Positions 44,035 to 56,755 of a DNA stretch of 64,000 nt are shown in pieces. The stretch's first letter is position 1. Each line of letters starts with the position of its first letter. A model generated the notes under the pieces. That model made no database searches and was not told the origin of the DNA. It saw only the letters and a list, made by a program, of their open reading frames with translations. Source of the DNA: Haematobia irritans (Eukaryota; Arthropoda; Insecta; Diptera; Muscidae); contig NC_134400.1 in assembly GCF_050003625.1 (NCBI RefSeq), forward strand, positions 43,014,557 through 43,078,556, written 5' to 3'. The position numbers and the translations under genes were made by a program.

Positions 44035-44300
44035 AAAATAAAACAAACAGTAAGTTAGACATTTAAATCTCGCTTAATTTTCTATTCAATTTATATATTT
44101 AGGTTGGTTTTTTTTACAACCATTTGAAAAGAGGAACGGTAGTGGGTAAATTTATTTGCATTTATTTTTATCATTCGTTTTTTTGTTTTACCTTTATAGT
44201 ATGTCAAAAGTTGGGTATACTTAGTTTAGTACTGCCTTTGTCAGGCAACAAAAATTTGGTATCACCCCTTAAAGTATGCTTTTTATTTGATTCAAGGTAG

Positions 44301-44642
44301 GTTAGGTTAGTACAGGTGGCAGCCCGATGTATCAGGCTCACTTAGACTATTCAGTCCATTGTGATACCACAGTGGTGAACTTCTCTCTTATCACTGAGTG
44401 CTGCCCGATTCCATGTTAAGCTCAATGACAAGGGACCTTCTTTTTATAGCCGAGTCCGAACGGCGTTCCACATTGCAGTGAAACCACTTAGAGAAGCTTT
44501 GAAACACTCAGAAATGTCACCAGCATTACTGAGGTAGGATAATCCACCGCTGAAAAACTTTTTGGTGTTCGGTCGAAGCAGGAATCGAACCCACGACCTT
44601 GTGTATGCAAGGCGGGCATGCTAACTATTGCACCACGGTGGC
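44301..44642 (-). mobile_element. SINE copy 2, full length with 14-bp target duplication
   Basis: TTGATTCAAGGTAG flanks it perfectly at 44287-44300 and 44643-44656. On the minus strand it reads CCACCGTGGTGCAATAGTTA, box B GGTTCGATTCC, the same body as copy 1, then the LINE-type tail with GACTGAATAGTCTAAGTG and a final ACTAACCTAAC. Head at 44642, tail at 44301. The perfect duplication shows insertion by target-primed reverse transcription and recent activity. Confidence 0.92.
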
Positions 44643-44656
44643 TTGATTCAAGGTAG

Positions 44657-45330
44657 ACTTGCATGAGGGGCCGTATCGGGTTATACTTAGGCATAGTCCT
44701 TATAGACACATATAGATCTCCACAAAAGATTTCCTATTTTCTTGTATTTGAGCCGTTGCGAAGTATATTTAAAATTCGACCACACCAAAATTACGGCAGT
44801 ATTTGTTTGTGTGTGTATGTTTTCAAGGCTAAAGCAATTTTTGTTTTTGTCCCGACACAAAACATCTGAATTGATGCCAATTGCTGGTCATGAATTTAAA
44901 TTAGTTTCACAACATCAATGGCAACAAGAAAGAAAACCAATTCCCTTGGCCCATCCCAAACAAAAAAAAATGCACCTAACAACGAAGGCATAAACCAAAA
45001 CGTTCACAACAGACTCCTTAATGGCCAAGAACATTTAACATTGGTAACATTGAGGTATGCTGGCGAGAGAAAAGTCTTTGCATACTTATAGGCGCTTTGC
45101 GTTATATTGCCGCACAGTGTTCAAATGCCATAATACCTAAGAGCTTAGGCACACATTAGTTTTGGAAAAAGTAATAATGGATGATGTGATACAATATGGA
45201 AATAGTTCTCATTAACTGCATTGTGTTGCAGGATTTTGTACGCTACCTCACAATCGACAAGAGCCAAGAGTTTGACCATGAGAAGTTATCTTTTTGTTTA
45301 AATGTAGATTATATAGAAGTCTAGTTCACT
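44657..45330. other. 0.67 kb unique sequence, no gene seen
   Basis: Two overlapping short frames (44663-44869, 44742-44993) lack recognisable features. No repeat family was identified. Confidence 0.45.
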
Positions 45331-45583
45331 CGCATCCACATGCTACTGCAATTGTTTGTTTCACTATTTTTTAGGTTCCGCACTTGCTTCCCTCCTTACT
45401 TGTTCATTTCCGCAATTTTCGTTACTTCCGCACTTGTGTATCTCTACTTTTAGTCTTCATCCATACTTTTTTGTTTTTTAAGTAATTTTCGCTCGCTTTC
45501 ACTAATCACCGCACTTAAATTCATCCGATATACTAAGTTTAAGCTATCATACGAAGAACCTCAATTCCATACTCATCCACATA

Positions 45584-46878
45584 AAGGGTGATACGGTCAA
45601 AATTTGGTCAAGGGAAAACGCGTGTAAATCGGTGAAATCGTTTATTTAAAAATTAAATTTCTTTTTCAAGTTCAATTAGTATAAAATTCAGGAAAAATAT
45701 TCAGTTAGGCTTTCGCTTTTCCAAATCCGAATTGCCGGGCCTCACGCTTGACACCTGCCATCAGATTTTTTACAGCCACCTTGTCCACCTTCTTCGCCGC
45801 AGAAAGCCAGTTTGCCTTGAACTGCTGCTCGTCCTTAGCAGTTTTTTGGTCTTCTTTAGGTTCCGCTTGACAATAGCCCAGTATTTCTCAATTGGGCGGA
45901 GCTCTGGCGTGTTGGGAGCGTTCTTGTCCTTGGGAACTACCTGCACCTTGTTGGCGACGTACCACTCCATGGCCTTTTTACCGTAACGGCAAGATGCCAA
46001 ATCCGGCCAAAACAGTACGGAACAACCGTGTTTCTTCAGGAAAGGCAGCAGACGTTTATTCAAACACTCTTTCACGTAAATTTCTTGGTTGGCAGTCCCG
46101 GAAGCTATGAAATTGCTGCTTTTCAAGCCACAGGTACAGATGGCTTGCCAAACCAGATATTTCTTTGCGAACTTTGACAGTTTTATGTGCTTGAAAATAT
46201 CTGCTACCTTTCCCCTTCCTTTTGCCGTATAAAACTCCTGTCCCGGAAGCTGCTTGTAGTCGGCTTTGACGTAGGTTTCGTCGTCCATTACCACGCAGTC
46301 AAACTTCGTCAGCATCGTCGTGTACAGCCTCCGGGATCGCGCTTTGGCCGTCGTATTTTGTTTATCATCGCGATTTGGAGTCACTACCTTCTTGTAAGTC
46401 GATAGTCCGGCTCGTTTTTTGGCTCGATGCACGGTTGTAGACGATACACCCAGCTTATTTGCGGCATCTCGGAGAGAGAGGTTAGGGTTTCGCTTGAAAC
46501 TACCGGCAACTCTCTTTGTCGTCTCAGCGGCTTCCGGTTTTCGATTTTCCCCCGATCCAGACTTCCCGGCTGTCGACAAACGTTCCCCAAACACTTTAAT
46601 TACATTTGTAACGGTTGATTTGGCAACTTTTAGCGATTTTTCCAGCTTTGCGTGCGAGTAGCTCGGATTTCCGCGATGCGCGAGCAAAATTTTGATACGC
46701 TGCTCTTCTTGCTTGGACGGCATTTTGACAACTGAAGTGTGAATTCCAAAATCAAAATAGGAGCAACATTCTACACACACACACCTTCAAAACGAGGGGT
46801 GTTCAGGTTTTTTTTAAATGCAAAATTGAAAGAAATACGTCAAGTTTATATTGACCAAATTTTGACCGTATCACCCTT
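45584..46878 (-). mobile_element. DD37E mariner-superfamily element, copy 2, complete 1295 bp
   Basis: Both ends carry AAGGGTGATACGGTCAAAAT followed by TTGGTCAA, a perfect inverted repeat of about 28 bp, with TA at 45582-45583 and 46879-46880. Length and termini are those of a whole element. It sits in the TCCGCA-rich tract. Confidence 0.93.
45705..46723 (-). pseudogene. DD37E transposase gene, nearly intact, one frameshift
   Basis: The start chosen is MPSKQEEQRIKILLAHRGN at 46723, because it is the start shared by all three copies; an upstream in-frame Met at 46780 is possible. Domains in order: two helix-turn-helix parts (about residues 15-45 and 75-105), then the catalytic core with MDDETYVKAD, FWPDLASCRYGK and PELRPIEKYWA. 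An A-run after KRNLKKTK has six As where copy 1 has seven. This shifts the last 45 codons, and the original frame would end at the TAA at 45705-45707 after FGFGKAKA. This is the only lesion I can see. Without it the protein would be about 340 residues, normal for the group. Confidence 0.9.
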
Positions 46879-47442
46879 TAATCCGTAATTGTTTCCACAG
46901 TTAATCTCTCCACACATGTTGGTCATCCCATATTTTTGTGCGCATTTGTGTGCTTATTTGGTTGAATCCGCATTTATTTGCTTCTGCAATTATGTGCTTC
47001 CTCACCCATTTTCGTCAATCTGTTTCCTTCCGCTTTGGTTGCTCCTTGATCAAGTTTCATCCGAATTCCTTTGCTGCAGCATTTATCCACTTTTAATCCG
47101 TATTTTCTCCCGCATTAAATTGATTTCGCCCACAATTGCTTAGATCTTTCAAACTTTTCTGCTAACAAATTTCCTTCCGCTTTTGTTTTCTCCCTGAAAA
47201 TGTTTCATACGCATTCATTTGCTTCTGCATTTCTTCACTTGAATCCACAATTTCTGGCTTCCACATTTGCTCACTTCCTAAATTTTTTCTTTCGTTCCAA
47301 ATTTCCTTTCGCACTTTTGCTGCTCACTTAATTGAATCCGCACATTTGCTTCCGCAATTGTATGTTCCCCTCGTCCAATTTCAACGGAAGTTTTTGCTCC
47401 CATATTAACTGGACTACGCTCTTATTCACTCCAATGCTTAGG

Positions 47443-49390
47443 TTAGGTTATGGAGGATCCGACGAATCCGAACTAGCGGTTTTGTGTCCACTTAGACCAT
47501 AGTTGGTCCATTGCGGTTCCTCAAACTTCTTTCCATCTTCCTCCTTGTGTCTGCCCTCTTCCGGCCGGAATGTGTCCATTTTATGATAGTGTATCCTTCG
47601 AACGCGCCTAGGTCCTCCAACCCGGAGCCTTGATGAAGACGAGAATATTCCTCAGGCTGTATTCTCGCAAGTCGGTCATAGTCTGAAAGAAATAAGAGCC
47701 CAGTATCTTGTTTATTTTGAAAGATAGTGCTGGACACTGGCACAGGAAGTGAAAAGAATTTTCCGTAGCCTCGGGGTCCAGACACCACCTACAAATATCA
47801 TCATTGGCTAGACCGATCCTTACCATGTGTTTTCCCAAAGTGTTGTACGCCTTCCTTAGCCAGTATATCTGCCTCTTCATTCCCAACTATGCCATAATGT
47901 CCAGGTACCCAGCACAGAGTTATATTATGCTGTTCAGTGAGAACCGTAAGCTCTCTACGACAGCGGCTGACCACCTTCGACCTTATGTTCGTATTGCTCA
48001 GGGCCTTTATAGCTGAAAATGCTGATATCGCATCTAAATAACGGCCTCATCGATAGAAGTTCCGCAGCTTTTGCAATAGCAAATATCTCGGCCTGAAAAA
48101 TGCTGCATTGTTCGTCCAACTTAAAGGACTCCTTAAGTTCCAACTCCTTGCAGTATATTCCGCTGCCTGTACCCTCGGCCATTTTTGAGCCGTCAGTATA
48201 GATATTGAGATTTCCAAAGTGTATCCCATTTTCGTCCCAGTCCTCTGCGCTCGGGATAATTGATTCCAGGTCGCTCTCAAACATATGCCGTGACGCCATA
48301 TAGTCCGTTCCCATATATCGTCCGGCATACACTATCAGTTCAGTGTGTCTGCAGCCTGTGTTCTCCACCGAGTCCAGGCCCTTCAGTCTGATCAGTATGA
48401 CCTCCGCGGTCCTCCTAATATGCAGGTCCAGTGGACATATCCCCATCAATACCTCCAGTGCGGTGGTGGCCGTTGTCCTCATCGCCCCGGTCATGTAGAT
48501 AAGGGCCGTTCTATTTATCCTGCCCAATCTCAGTATATCATTGTGGTGGTTAGTGATGGGCCACCAGACATGACATCCATACACAGCTAATGGCCTTATC
48601 CCAGCTGTGTAAATCCAGTTGAAAAGGAACGGTTTCATTCCCCACCGCTTCCCAACAAGCTTCTGACACACGTATAATGCCTCGTAGGTCTTCTTCATAC
48701 GATCCGCTATATTCTCGAACCAATTTAGCTTCGAGTCCAGGACAATCCACAGGTAACGTGCCGATTTCGAGAGTGTCAGCCTCGTACACTTAAATTCTGG
48801 ATCATTGTATCCATCCAGTCTCCTTTTTCTTCTAAAGAGCACCAAATCCGTTTTCCTTGGATTTACTCCTAATCGACCACCACTAGCCCATTCCGCTAGA
48901 GATTTCAGTGACTCGCGCATCACGTCCGAGATCGTGTCCTAGAATTTGCCTGAAACCATTATGACAATGTCATCCGCGTACGCCACCACTTTTATGCCCC
49001 TATTACTCAGGGCGCTAAGAATCTCATCCACTATAATTAGCCAGAGCACAGGTGATATCACTCCTCCCTGAAGAAGTCCTCTCGTCGTGGTCGCTTGTCG
49101 TTTGGAATCTGCCAATTCCGCTTCGATGTTCTTATGGCGTAGTATTGCCTCAATCCAGTTCGTTACGATCTCGCTCACACCATTCCTTTCTATAGCAACT
49201 ACTACTTTCTCGATCTTTGTGTTGTTGAAGGCACCTTCAATATCCAAAAAAGCCGCCAATGTGTATTTTCCGCACGCTATGGATGTCTCAATATAATTCA
49301 CTCCCATACTATTTTGGTCCAAAATTTCTTTCCAAACTTGTGTGTTTCCTGACTTAATCTCATCCGCACTTATCACTTACTTATCCAAAT
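47443..49390 (-). mobile_element. LINE 3, 5'-truncated
   Basis: The 3' end (minus strand) reads GGATCCTCCATAACCTAAG near 47443, again an AACCTAA-type tail. The element enters in the RT palm and contains RNase H. No target duplication is seen; both flanks are TCCGCA-rich tract. Confidence 0.82.
47608..49376 (-). pseudogene. LINE 3 reverse transcriptase / RNase H pseudogene
   Basis: 49376-48939 holds RT palm motifs: FLDIEGAFNN (first catalytic Asp), the GLLQGGVISPVLWL block and KVVAYADDIVIM. After one stop/frameshift, 48923-47955 carries GRLGVNPRKTDLVLF, SARYLWIVLDSKLNW, HVWWPITNHHND, ALIYMTGAMRTTATTALEV and the RNase H motifs IYTDGSKM and SIFQAEIFAI. After another frameshift, NITLCWVPGHYGIVGNEEAD and a C-terminal Cys/His cluster (CRWCLDPEATENSFHFLCQC) follow to 47608. 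Three main frames suggest about two lesions, so it is less decayed than LINE 2. It is a relative of LINE 2, not the same family as LINE 1. Confidence 0.9.
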
Positions 49391-50060
49391 TGATGAATCC
49401 AATAAGGAAATAATTCTGCATGGAGTCGTAAGATTTCATATTCCACCTGTCATGTTAACGTTCTACAAAAAGGCAATTCCAAACGTTTCCATTTGCATTT
49501 TCAATTGGTTCCTAGCGTTATTGCTAGCAGTCAACTTCGTTAGCTTCTGCACACGTATTTTCATTCGTACTTGCTACCTTCTGTTCTTGTTTGCTATCGT
49601 ATTCGCACTTGTACCTTGTATCTGTATTTGTTTGGTTCCGCACTCTTTTGGTTTTGTCTATTTTTGCTTACGTATTCCTTCCGCAACTTTCTTGTACACG
49701 ATTAAGTTCCTACAGACGCACACGTATACGCAACTACATCCGAATACACGTACGCCTACATATGTACAAGTTTGCATGCATAGGATTTAACGTATAAGCC
49801 CGTGTTAGCATTCACATCCGTCAATGAGTGTATGCGAGTGCGTTTGTCTCTATATCAAAGAAACAAAGAAACTGTTTGCGGGGCAGGATATGGAAAGTAG
49901 AGAACATAAAATTAATTCTCTCGACTTCGCTTGCTACGTCCGTACTCACGCCCGTTTATTTATATGTGCATGGTGGCATCCAGAATGCGCTCGTGTTAGT
50001 ATGTTCATCTGCTTGTATCCGCAATTGTGTGTAATTAATCGCACTTGACACCGAGTTCGA

Positions 50061-51212
50061 TGACCATTTCGTTTCTACGCTCAAGAAATCTATGTAGAGA
50101 TCCGGCCTTGCAATTTGTCGTATTTAATTTATTTAACTAAAAAAATGAATTCAAAATTCACTATTTCGATTTTTCCAATATGCGAGCAGTGTGCAATGGG
50201 ACCTTTTGGTGCCCGGGGACCGTAAGTATAAATGACTAAATTATGCACAATTTTACAGGCTTTCAAATTGATCAAGAGACGTGAGTTGTACACCAAATTG
50301 ACAATATTTGCTGTGGCATCATTTGTCTTCATTCCATCACTAATGTTCCCATGTACAAAAATGTTCGACATGCTGCTGTTTGTACGTTGGTTCTGTTGCT
50401 GTTCGTTTCGTGTGTGTTCGTTTTGTTGGAACACCTAGCCACAAGTTCTACTCAAGACTCTCAATAGGGAAATTAAAGTCTACAAATGGGCTGCATATTT
50501 GTTGTTTCTTAACATTCATACTCTACTGCCTACTTTTAGGGGGTAATTTTTCGTTGAAAAGAACATTTATTGCGTAGCATTATTAAATATTTAAAAAGCG
50601 AAAAAATGTTAGAAATTCTGTTAGACATGAGCCATTAGGTAAAAATACGTTAATGGCTATTACCGAACAAAGTATAGATTCCACAAAGAACATGGGTAAG
50701 GTCGGAAATTTGTAGCATATATTTTGGGAGCGAAAGTAAGCAACAGCAAAGATAATGAGGATTTCTGTTGGCAAAATAACCTAGGTTATGATCTAAATAT
50801 TTCAGATTAATATTGATTTTTTCTCAAATTATGGCATATTTCCAGGTTTAAATTCAATTAAAAAATCAATGTACCACAAAAATTATATTTATTAATTTTA
50901 ATTTGGGATAATTGTGTCATAGTTTAAGGCTATAAATCAGATATTTTGTTTAACATATTTCTAAGGCGCATATTAAATTCGGATACAAAATTAAAGTTTG
51001 ATTATGTTTAAAAAATTAATTCTGGTTATATTTTTGTATTGGAGCTATATTAAATTGTGGATCGAAATACACCAATCTAATGGAACATAAGCCTTTTGGA
51101 TTTTCCAGACGTCCAATGTAAGAATTGGGAGCCTTACCTGCGTAGGAATATGTTCTTTATTCCCTCACAATACGCGGTCTACACCAAGGAGTCATTTAAC
51201 TTCAATTATTTT
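50061..51212. other. 1.15 kb unique AT-rich sequence, no gene seen
   Basis: Frames of 60-101 codons (for example 50129-50434 minus) are low in complexity and unsupported. No repeat family was recognised except weak R4-like words near 51040-51110 (GGAGCTATATTAAATTGTGG). Confidence 0.45.
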
Positions 51213-52429
51213 TATACCCTCCACCGTAGGATGGGGGTATATTAACTTTGTCATTCCGTTTGTAACACATCGAAATATTGCTCTCTAAAGTATATACATT
51301 CTGGGTCGTGGTGAAATTCTGAGTCGATCTAAACATGTCCGTCCGTCCGCCTGTTGAAATCACGCTAACTTCCGAACGAAACAAGCTATCGACTTGAAAC
51401 TTGGCACAAGTAGTTGTTATTGATGTAGGTCGGATGGCATTGCAAATGGGCCGGACCCCCAGATTTGGCTTGCGGAGCCTCTAAGAGAAGCAAATTTCAT
51501 CCTATCCGGCTGAAATTCGGTACATGGTGTTGGTTTATGGTCTCTAATAACCATTCAAAAATTGGTTCATTTCGGTCCATAATTATACATAGCTACCATA
51601 TAAACCGATCCCCAGATTTGGCTTGCGGAGCCTCTAAGAGAAGCAAATTTCATCCGATCCGGCTGAAATTTGGTACATGGTGTAAGTATATGGCCTGTAA
51701 CAACTATGCAAAAATCGGTTCACATCGGTTAATAATTATATATAGCCCCCATATAAACCGATCCCCAGATTTGACCTCCGGAAGGTGCAAATTTCATATG
51801 ATCCGGTTGAAATTTGGTAAATTGCGCTAGAATATGGCCGATAACAACCATGCCAAAATTGGTCCGTATCGAACTATAGTTATATATAGCCCCCAGATAA
51901 ACCAATCCCCAATCACAGAAAAATCACGATTGTCACTCGAGCCAAAGATAATCTACCAAAATTTTAATGCCATAGAAAATTTTGTCAACATTTTATTTCT
52001 TTAGGGAATTTGGTCAAACTATAATTCCTATAGAAAATTTTTAGAAATAAAAAATTTTATTTCTATAGAAAATTTTGTTAGAATTTCATTTTTGTCAAAA
52101 TGTTATTTCTGTAGAAAATTTATGAAGCACCTCTTAGTTGGAGAGGAATATTTTGCAAAATCTTCCAAAACATCAAGAATTCTACCAATCTACCAAACAG
52201 TAAAAAATCTACCATTTTTGGTAGACTCGTGTTCATAATTGTATATATATTTTTATTCTGGCTCTATATTTACCGCACAAAAGTTAATATCGGTTCGTAA
52301 TTATTTCTTCCCTATATATAGCAGTCAAGAACTGAATATATACGTATCCCGCATGGACTAACTTACAATTTAGAAGATGATGTTAAGAAGTTTGAAGATG
52401 TCTTGCCATCGGCCGCAACCCAAGTCATT

Positions 52430-52898
52430 CAACGTTTTTTGTCTCGATGCACGGTTGTAGACGATACACCCAGCTTATTTGCGGCATCTCGGAGAGAGAG
52501 GTTAGGGTTTCGCTTGAAACTACCGGCAACTCTCTTTGTCGTCTCAGCGGCTTCCGGTTTTCGATTTCCCCCCAATCCAGACTTCCTGGCTGTCGACAAA
52601 CGTTCCCCAAACACTTTAATTACATTTGTAACGGTTGATTTGGCAACTTTTAGCGATTTTGCCAGCTTTGCGTGCGAGTAGCTCGCATTTTCGCGATGCG
52701 CGAGCAAAATTTTGATACGCTGCTCTTCTTGCTTGGACGGCATTTTGACAACTGAAGAGTGAATTCCAAAATCAAAATAGGAGCAACATTCTACACACAC
52801 ACACACCTTCAAAATGAGGGGTGTTCAGGTTTTTTAAATGCAAAATTGAAAGAACTACGTCAAGTTTCTATTGACCAAATTTTGACCGTATCACCCTT
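52430..52898 (-). mobile_element. DD37E element, copy 3, half element
   Basis: The right end carries the DD37E terminal repeat (minus strand AAGGGTGATACGGTCAAAAT) with TA at 52899-52900. The 3' half and second terminal repeat are missing. Nearly identical to copies 1 and 2 where they overlap. Confidence 0.9.
52434..52743 (-). pseudogene. DD37E transposase N-terminal fragment
   Basis: Starts MPSKQEEQRIKILLAHREN and is open through both helix-turn-helix parts to STTVHRDKKR, about 103 codons. It then breaks into R1 sequence at about 52433. The catalytic domain is absent. Such a fragment could in principle encode a DNA-binding-only protein, but no evidence of expression is visible. Confidence 0.88.
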
Positions 52899-55800
52899 TA
52901 TATACTTGTTTTATTTTATTCTATTTTATTATACCCTCCACCATAAGATGTGGGGTACATTAGCTTTGTCATTCCGTTTGTTACACATCGAAATATTGCT
53001 CTAAGATCCCATAAAGTGTATATTCTGGATCGTGGTGAAAATCTGAGTCGATCTAGACACGTGCGTCCGTCTGTTGAAATCACGCTAACTTCCGAACAAA
53101 ATAAGCTATCGACTTGAAACTTGGGACAATTAGTTGTTAGTTATGTAGGTCGGATGGTATTGCAAATGGAGCATATCGGACCACTTTTACATATGGCCCC
53201 CATATAAACCGACACCCAGATTTGGCTTGCGGAGCCTCATTGAGAACAAAATTTAATCGGATCCGGTTGAAATCTGGTACGTGGTGTTAGTATATGGCTC
53301 TGAAAACCATGCAAAATTAGTCCATATCGGTTCATAATTATATATAGCCCCCATATAAACCGATCCTTTGGCTTTCGGAGCCTATTGGAGGAGCAAATTT
53401 CATCAGATTCGTTTGAAATTTACTATGTAGTGTAAGTATATGGTCACTAAACACCGTGCAAAAATTTATCCATATCGGTGCATAATTATATATAGCCCCC
53501 AAATAAGTCGATCCACAGATTTGACCTTCGGAGCCTCTTGGAGGAGCAAATTTCGTCAGATTGGATTAAAATGTTCTACGTTATATTAGTATATGGTCTC
53601 TAACAACCATGCTAAAAGTTGTCCATATCGGTCTATAATTATATATGGCGCCCAGATAAACCAGATTTTACTTCTTCCTGGATAAGCAAAAAATTTGGTG
53701 CTAATCACATAAAAAATAGACCATATAGGTTCATAATTGTATATAGCCTCCATATAAACCGATCCCCTTATTTCACTCCTGTCTCTCTTTAACCTCGCGA
53801 AAATCCATACCGGCCAAGAGCTGAATTGTATTGGTTTTGTAATCTGCTTTTTTTGCCTAATATATACATCGTATGGACTGACTTCCAATTTAGACGACGG
53901 TGATAAGGAGTTTTAAGTTACCTTGTCATAGACAAGTATTACCACAACCCAAGTAATTCGATTGTGGATGACAGTCTTTAGTAGAAGTTTCTACGCAATC
54001 CATGGTGGAGGGTACATAAGATTTGGCCTGACCGAACTTACGGCCGCACGGATGAAAAAGACTGTTTTTCATATGTTTGGCTATAAACATTATATGTTTG
54101 GAACACAAATTTTTAAACACAATATTTTTGAGTGCAAGCATATAATGTTCATAAACTAGCATAACATGTTTGGGACATATATGTTAATATGTTAGAACAT
54201 ATTATGTTTGGGACATAAAATGTTTGTAAATATAATATGCTTGGATGCAAACATATATTAATTTAGAAATAGCCTATAAACATATATGTGTTTAGTAGCT
54301 TGGAGCGCTATTTAACAGGGAGCGATATTGAATTAAGTTGGTGGTTGTTGCTTGTTATTACAAAATTAACATTTTATTTTTCCTTGGGCAATTGATCAGC
54401 TACTTCTTTGATCCTTACAAACTGTGTGGTCCGCTGTTCGAATCCCCGTCCGGCAAAAGGTAAAATTAAAATAAAACAAGTAAGTAAAGTCTAAAGTCGG
54501 GCGGGGCCGACTATATTATACCCTTCACCACTATGTACACAAACATTTGTGTTACCATCTGAACTACTTCAAATTTGCTGGGAGCTGTATAAAGGTTTGA
54601 GTTTCCAGATACAAATACTTTTAATGGAGACAATTTTTTGTCTCTAGAATTAAAATTTAAGTCGGATAACGCCCTGGGATAAAACACAATGTCAGTAAAA
54701 AACAAGTAAGGAAAGTCTAAAGTCGGGCGGGGCCGACTATATTATACCCTGCACCACTTTGTAGATCAAAATTTTCGATACCATATCACATCCGTCAAAT
54801 GTGTTGGGTGCTATATATAAAGGTTTCTCCCAAATACATACATTTAAATATCACTCGATTTGGACAGAATTTGATAGACTTCTACAAATCTATAGACTCA
54901 AAATTTAAGTCGGCTAATGCACTAGGGTGGAACACAATGTTAGTAAAAAACAAGTAAGGAAAGTCTAAAGCCGGGCGGGGCCGACTATATTATACCCTGC
55001 ACCACTCTGTAGATCTAAATTTTCGATACCATATCACATTCGTCAAATGTATTGGGGGCTATATATAAAGGTTTGTCCCAAATACATACATTTAAGTATC
55101 ACTCGATCTGGACAGAATTTGATAGACTTCTACAAAATTTATAGACTCAAAATTTAAGTCTGCTAATGCACTAGGATGGAAGTAAAATGTTGACAAAATG
55201 TTCTATAGAAATAAAATGTTGACAAAATTGTCTATAGAAATAAAATGTTGACAAAATTTTCTACAGAAATAAATTTTTTACAAAATTTTCTATAGAAATA
55301 AAATTTTGACAAAATTTTCTATAGAAATAAAATGTTGACAAAATTGTCTATAGAAATAAAATGTTGACAAAATTGTCTATAGAAATAAAATGTTGACAAA
55401 ATTTTCTACAGAAATAAATTTTTTACAAAATTTTCTATAGAAATAAAATTTTGACAAAATTTTCTATGGTAATAAAATGTTGACAAACATTGCTATAGAA
55501 ATAAACTTTTTACAAAACTTTCTATAGAAATGAAATTTTGACAAAACTTTCTATAGTAATAAAATTTGACAATTTTTACATGGCTGTTAGAGGCCATATA
55601 CTAACGAAATGTACCAAATTTCAACCGCATCGGATGACTTTTGCTCCTCCAAGAGGCTACGGAGGTCAAATCTGGGGATCGGTTTATATGGGAGCTATAT
55701 ATAATTATGGACCGATATGGACCAATTTTTGCATGGTTGTTAGAGACCATATACTAACACCGCGTACTAAATTTCAATTGGATCGGATGAATTTTGCTCA

Positions 55801-56755
55801 TCCAAGAGGCTCCAGAGTTCAAATCTGGGGATCGGTTTATATGGGAGCTATATATAATAATGGACCGATATGGACCAATTTTTGCATGCTTGTTAGAGAC
55901 CGTATACTAACATCAGGTACCCAATTTCAAACGGATCGGATGAATTTTGCTCCTCCAAGAGGCTCCGGAGGTCAAATCTGGGGATCGGTTTATATGGGAG
56001 CTATATATATTTATGGACCGATATGGACCAATTTTTGCATGGTTGTTAGAGACCGTATACTAACATCAGGTACCAAATTTCAACCGGATCGCATGAATTT
56101 TGCCCCTCCAAGAGGCTCCGGAGGTCAAATCTGGCAATCGGTTTATATGAGGGCTATATATAATTATGGACCGATATGGACCAATTTTTGCATGGTTGTT
56201 AGAGACCGTATACTTAGACCACGTACCAAATTTCAACCGGATCGGATGAATTTTGCTGCTCCGGAAGGCAAGGCCGTATTCAGGGGGGGGGATGAGGGGG
56301 ATCAAACCCCCCCCGAAATGAATGAATGTTTTTAGATAAATAAATATATATTTTTAGCTGCATAGAAAAATCTTATCGAAGATGTTGAAGAAAAGCTGAA
56401 GGTTTTATTTTGAAAAAAGCTTACCTATAAAACTTGCACAAATCCTAGAATACTAGTTGAAAAGCCCGTCAAACGACGGTCGAAAAAAAACAAATTGTTT
56501 TTGTTCTCGTACCACAAATTTCATTTTTGGAAAATGTCTTTCTGCTTTTTATGTGCGTTTGTTGTTCTTTTTGTGAACATGACTCGCTTTGTTTGGCCAT
56601 AGCAACAACAATGAAACAGCCAAACAAATGAAATGGCGCAAAACTGCGAAAAGAACCTGCCTAATTCAGCGATGGAAGCACTTGGAGAGTGCAATAAAGA
56701 GATATTTCCAAACGTGCATATTCTTTTAAAAACTTTGGTCACTTTGCCAGTTACT

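Larger units (their letters stand above)
45331..50060. repeat. degenerate TCCGCA-rich tract split by two transposons
   Basis: In 45331-45560, 46881-47440 and 49391-50060 short units near TTCCGCACTTGTTTGCTTAC or AATCCGCATTTGCTTCTGCA recur irregularly, giving a pyrimidine-rich plus strand unlike the rest of the window. DD37E copy 2 and LINE 3 interrupt it. Open frames such as 49452-49790 follow from the T-rich bias and are not convincing. It may be a very old minisatellite. Confidence 0.5.
51213..52908 (+). mobile_element. R1-type repeat, copy 6, 3' part replaced by a DD37E fragment
   Basis: 5' TATACCCTCCACCGTAGG, a short (GTCC)n tract (51341-51350), 153-bp units 51450-51900, CACGATTGTCACTCGAGCC border and 29-bp units (51955-52120), then GACTAACTTACAATTTAGAAG. 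After CGCAACCCAAGTCATTC the DD37E fragment begins and the copy ends TATACTTGTTTT. The hairpin is missing, so insertion was accompanied by a deletion. Confidence 0.75.

Noticed and set aside
36430..49390. LINE 2 and LINE 3 as one duplicated element
   Set aside because: They share motifs, but protein identity looks only around half and the 3' UTRs differ, so they are treated as related families.
49452..49790. 112-codon hydrophobic frame that looks like a membrane protein
   Set aside because: It falls in the T-rich TCCGCA tract, where strand bias alone yields Phe/Leu/Cys-rich translations; overlapping frames look the same.
50129..50434. 101-codon minus-strand frame
   Set aside because: No motif, no start context support, Asn/Gln-rich low-complexity start, and overlapping frames on the other strand of equal length.
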